Below are positions 62,104 to 64,000 of a DNA stretch of 64,000 nt, piece after piece; within the stretch, counting starts at the first letter, position 1, and every line of letters begins with the position of its first letter. Source of the DNA: Luzula sylvatica (taxonomy: Eukaryota > Streptophyta > Magnoliopsida > Poales > Juncaceae). Both the position numbers and the translations under genes were made by a program. Where the stretch lies: contig OX326957.1 of NCBI GenBank assembly GCA_946800325.1, positions 53,501,798 through 53,565,797 on the forward strand, read 5' to 3'. The notes under the pieces were generated by a model that worked only from the letters and a program-made list of their open reading frames with translations, did not search any database and was not told where the DNA came from.

Positions 62104-63702
62104 GTATGTTTTATTCTAGCTTTATAAAGGTTCGTTCTTTTCATAGTTTATATAGGATTTATGGCATTTGTTTTAGCAAAACTTGTAGAATGCATCGCTT
62201 TTACAAGAAATAATATACCCCTTTCATATATGCTTTGTTCCTGTCTTTGCACGATGAGATGAGACCAAATTCTATGATTGGTGGGCATCCTTTGTTTTGT
62301 CTATTCCCTCCATCAATTCTCGAATTTTATTTTGCATTTACAAATTGGTTAATTAGGTTTTAACAGATTTAAAAGAAAGCTTAGTAAAAAAATTAAATAA
62401 GATGTGGCGCAAGTTAAGTAAAAAAGAAACCCTAGCTAGTCTTCTTTAATTTAATCTCAAAGAAATCTTGAATAAATAAAAGATATTCAAAATATAATAA
62501 ACCAAAATTCAAACAATAAGATTATTTTTTTTCTCAAATATAATAATAAGATTATATATAATATAAAATATAGTTTCAAATTGATTGTGAAAATCTCATG
62601 CACTGTTGGAATGTACAATTTTAAACAGGAAAATTATTGCTATATCATATCATGTATGGGGCTACTAAGTAGTGAGCAGTGAGTACTAAACCTTCCAAAA
62701 TGGTTATCTTCTCCTGTATTAATTCAAACTGGTTGTCTCCATTCAATCAATGTTATAATTATGTTGTCTTCTATGTTTGCACTACTTGAGAGGAGTATGG
62801 CCGTATCATATAGCCACAGACTAGTGAAACCCAATTTATGGGTTCATATTTTTCCTAATTATAGTCCTTTGTGCATGATTATCATATCAGTGTTCGAAAC
62901 TCAACGAAACTGATTTCTCGAAAACAAATGAGAACAAAGAGCCCGTCCTGTATAATCCAAAAAACAAAATTTTAATTGAACATGAACTTCGACAATTTAA
63001 CATAAACAATATTAAATTAGGCATAAACTTACAAAAATAAATTATTGGTGGTTTCAGAAAACACTTGGCGTGTTTGCTTACATAGTTTTATGTAGTTAAA
63101 GAAATTAATTAATAGTACTCTTAGAAAGCTAATAATCAAATATAGAGAGGTTACCAGTGCTCAAAACTATAAAAAAGATTTGGAATTTTGAAAACAAAAA
63201 AATTCATAAAACATTGAAACAATCAATATAATATTGAATAATGTTTTATAAGAACATTGATTTTTATATGTACCAAAACTTATTATATTTAGTGATATAC
63301 AGATTCAGATCTAGGAGTTAAATTTTCAGTGTATCTGAATACGGATCCGGATACTAATTGGGTATCTATTTTATTGAAATCGTGATCTCTTTCATAGTAA
63401 TATCAAATATCCAATCTCTATTTTAATTCATATTAGCTTAATAGTCAATAAAACAATAACTTAATTTCACACAATAGACAATATTTTATTTTGTTTCATA
63501 GTAAAAAATAACTTTATTTCATTTTTCGATAGCACATCTACAGACAATTAGCTTTTTCCTTCTCCAATTTTTTTTTTCTTATTTCTCACTTTTGTATTAA
63601 TTTACAATTGAATATATATATATATTTTTATATATTGTTTATTTTATAATTATAAAATAATCAAGACTTGAGTTTTAAAAATATTATATTATTACATCAT
63701 AG
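62104..63702. other. AT-rich DNA, no gene recognised
   Basis: No conserved frame was found; it may be an intron of the putative gene beginning at 61.9 kb. Confidence 0.35.
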
Positions 63703-64000
63703 CAATGTTTTAAATAGTGTGTAGCGGCACACATCGTTTTTGACGTTTAATTTAGCGGTTAGCGTTAGCGGGCGATATATCGCCGCTTCACTATCGCAGC
63801 GGATTTTGATCTAAATTATTATTATTATTTTTATAATACTACAATATGCATATAAATATAATTTAGCGGCCCAATATTATAAATAAAATTATATGAAATG
63901 CTTATTTATATCAACCTCATAAACTAACATAAATTAAAAATTCATCTCTAAGAAAAATATATTATTATTATTATTACTACTTTTCTTTTTATTTTATTAT
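63703..64000. mobile_element. hAT-like MITE relative, runs off window
   Basis: It starts CAATGTTTTAAAT followed by AGCGG-rich sequence (TAGCGGTTAGCG, GCGATATATCGCCGC), resembling the nested hAT MITE at 47757-47930. The right end is outside the window or unresolved. Confidence 0.45.

Overview
The window is eukaryotic nuclear DNA from a flowering plant, most likely a dicot. It is very AT-rich, its genes are split by GT-AG introns, it carries a plant-specific GRF transcription factor with a miR396 site, and the space between genes is packed with plant transposons. No CRISPR array, operon or bacterial feature is present. Exon boundaries were worked out by hand from splice signals, unbroken codon phase across junctions and protein-family conservation. 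Totals: GRF 451 aa, RsmE-like 293 aa, EamA transporter 436 aa, TMEM185/RING protein 479 aa.

Layout. 1-7150: repeat-rich DNA with tandem arrays, a GA tract, a 651-bp MITE and a minus-strand Helitron. 7150-16400: the main gene island. It holds a GRF (+), a plastid- or mitochondrion-targeted RsmE-type rRNA methyltransferase (+) and a plastid EamA/DMT transporter (-), whose last exon was duplicated downstream and then decayed. 16500-38100: about 21 kb without a recognisable gene, containing Helitron ends, SINEs, a CACTA end, a large foldback element and several inverted-repeat elements. 38509-41401: a 14-exon gene for a multi-pass membrane RING E3 ligase (Tmemb_185A plus C3HC4 RING). 41700-49470: a Helitron-dominated cluster with a striking higher-order array of about 20-bp units containing TTTGGTCC, followed by a rearranged copia remnant with a nested hAT MITE. 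49900-58740: a small unrecognised gene whose first coding exon is split by an 8-kb Ty1/copia LTR retrotransposon with a perfect 5-bp target-site duplication. 58740-61900: three families of satellite-like tandem repeats. 61900-64000: a possible gene 5' end at 61900-62103, AT-rich DNA, and a hAT-like element running off the edge.

The genes do not form a pathway. GRF controls cell proliferation in organs and is set by miR396; the RsmE and EamA proteins are probably organellar housekeeping or transport functions; the RING protein is a predicted endomembrane ubiquitin ligase. The most informative structures are in the mobile-element record: nested insertions whose empty sites can be read inside this same window, Helitrons carrying expanding internal arrays, and a rearranged copia with inverted LTR termini.
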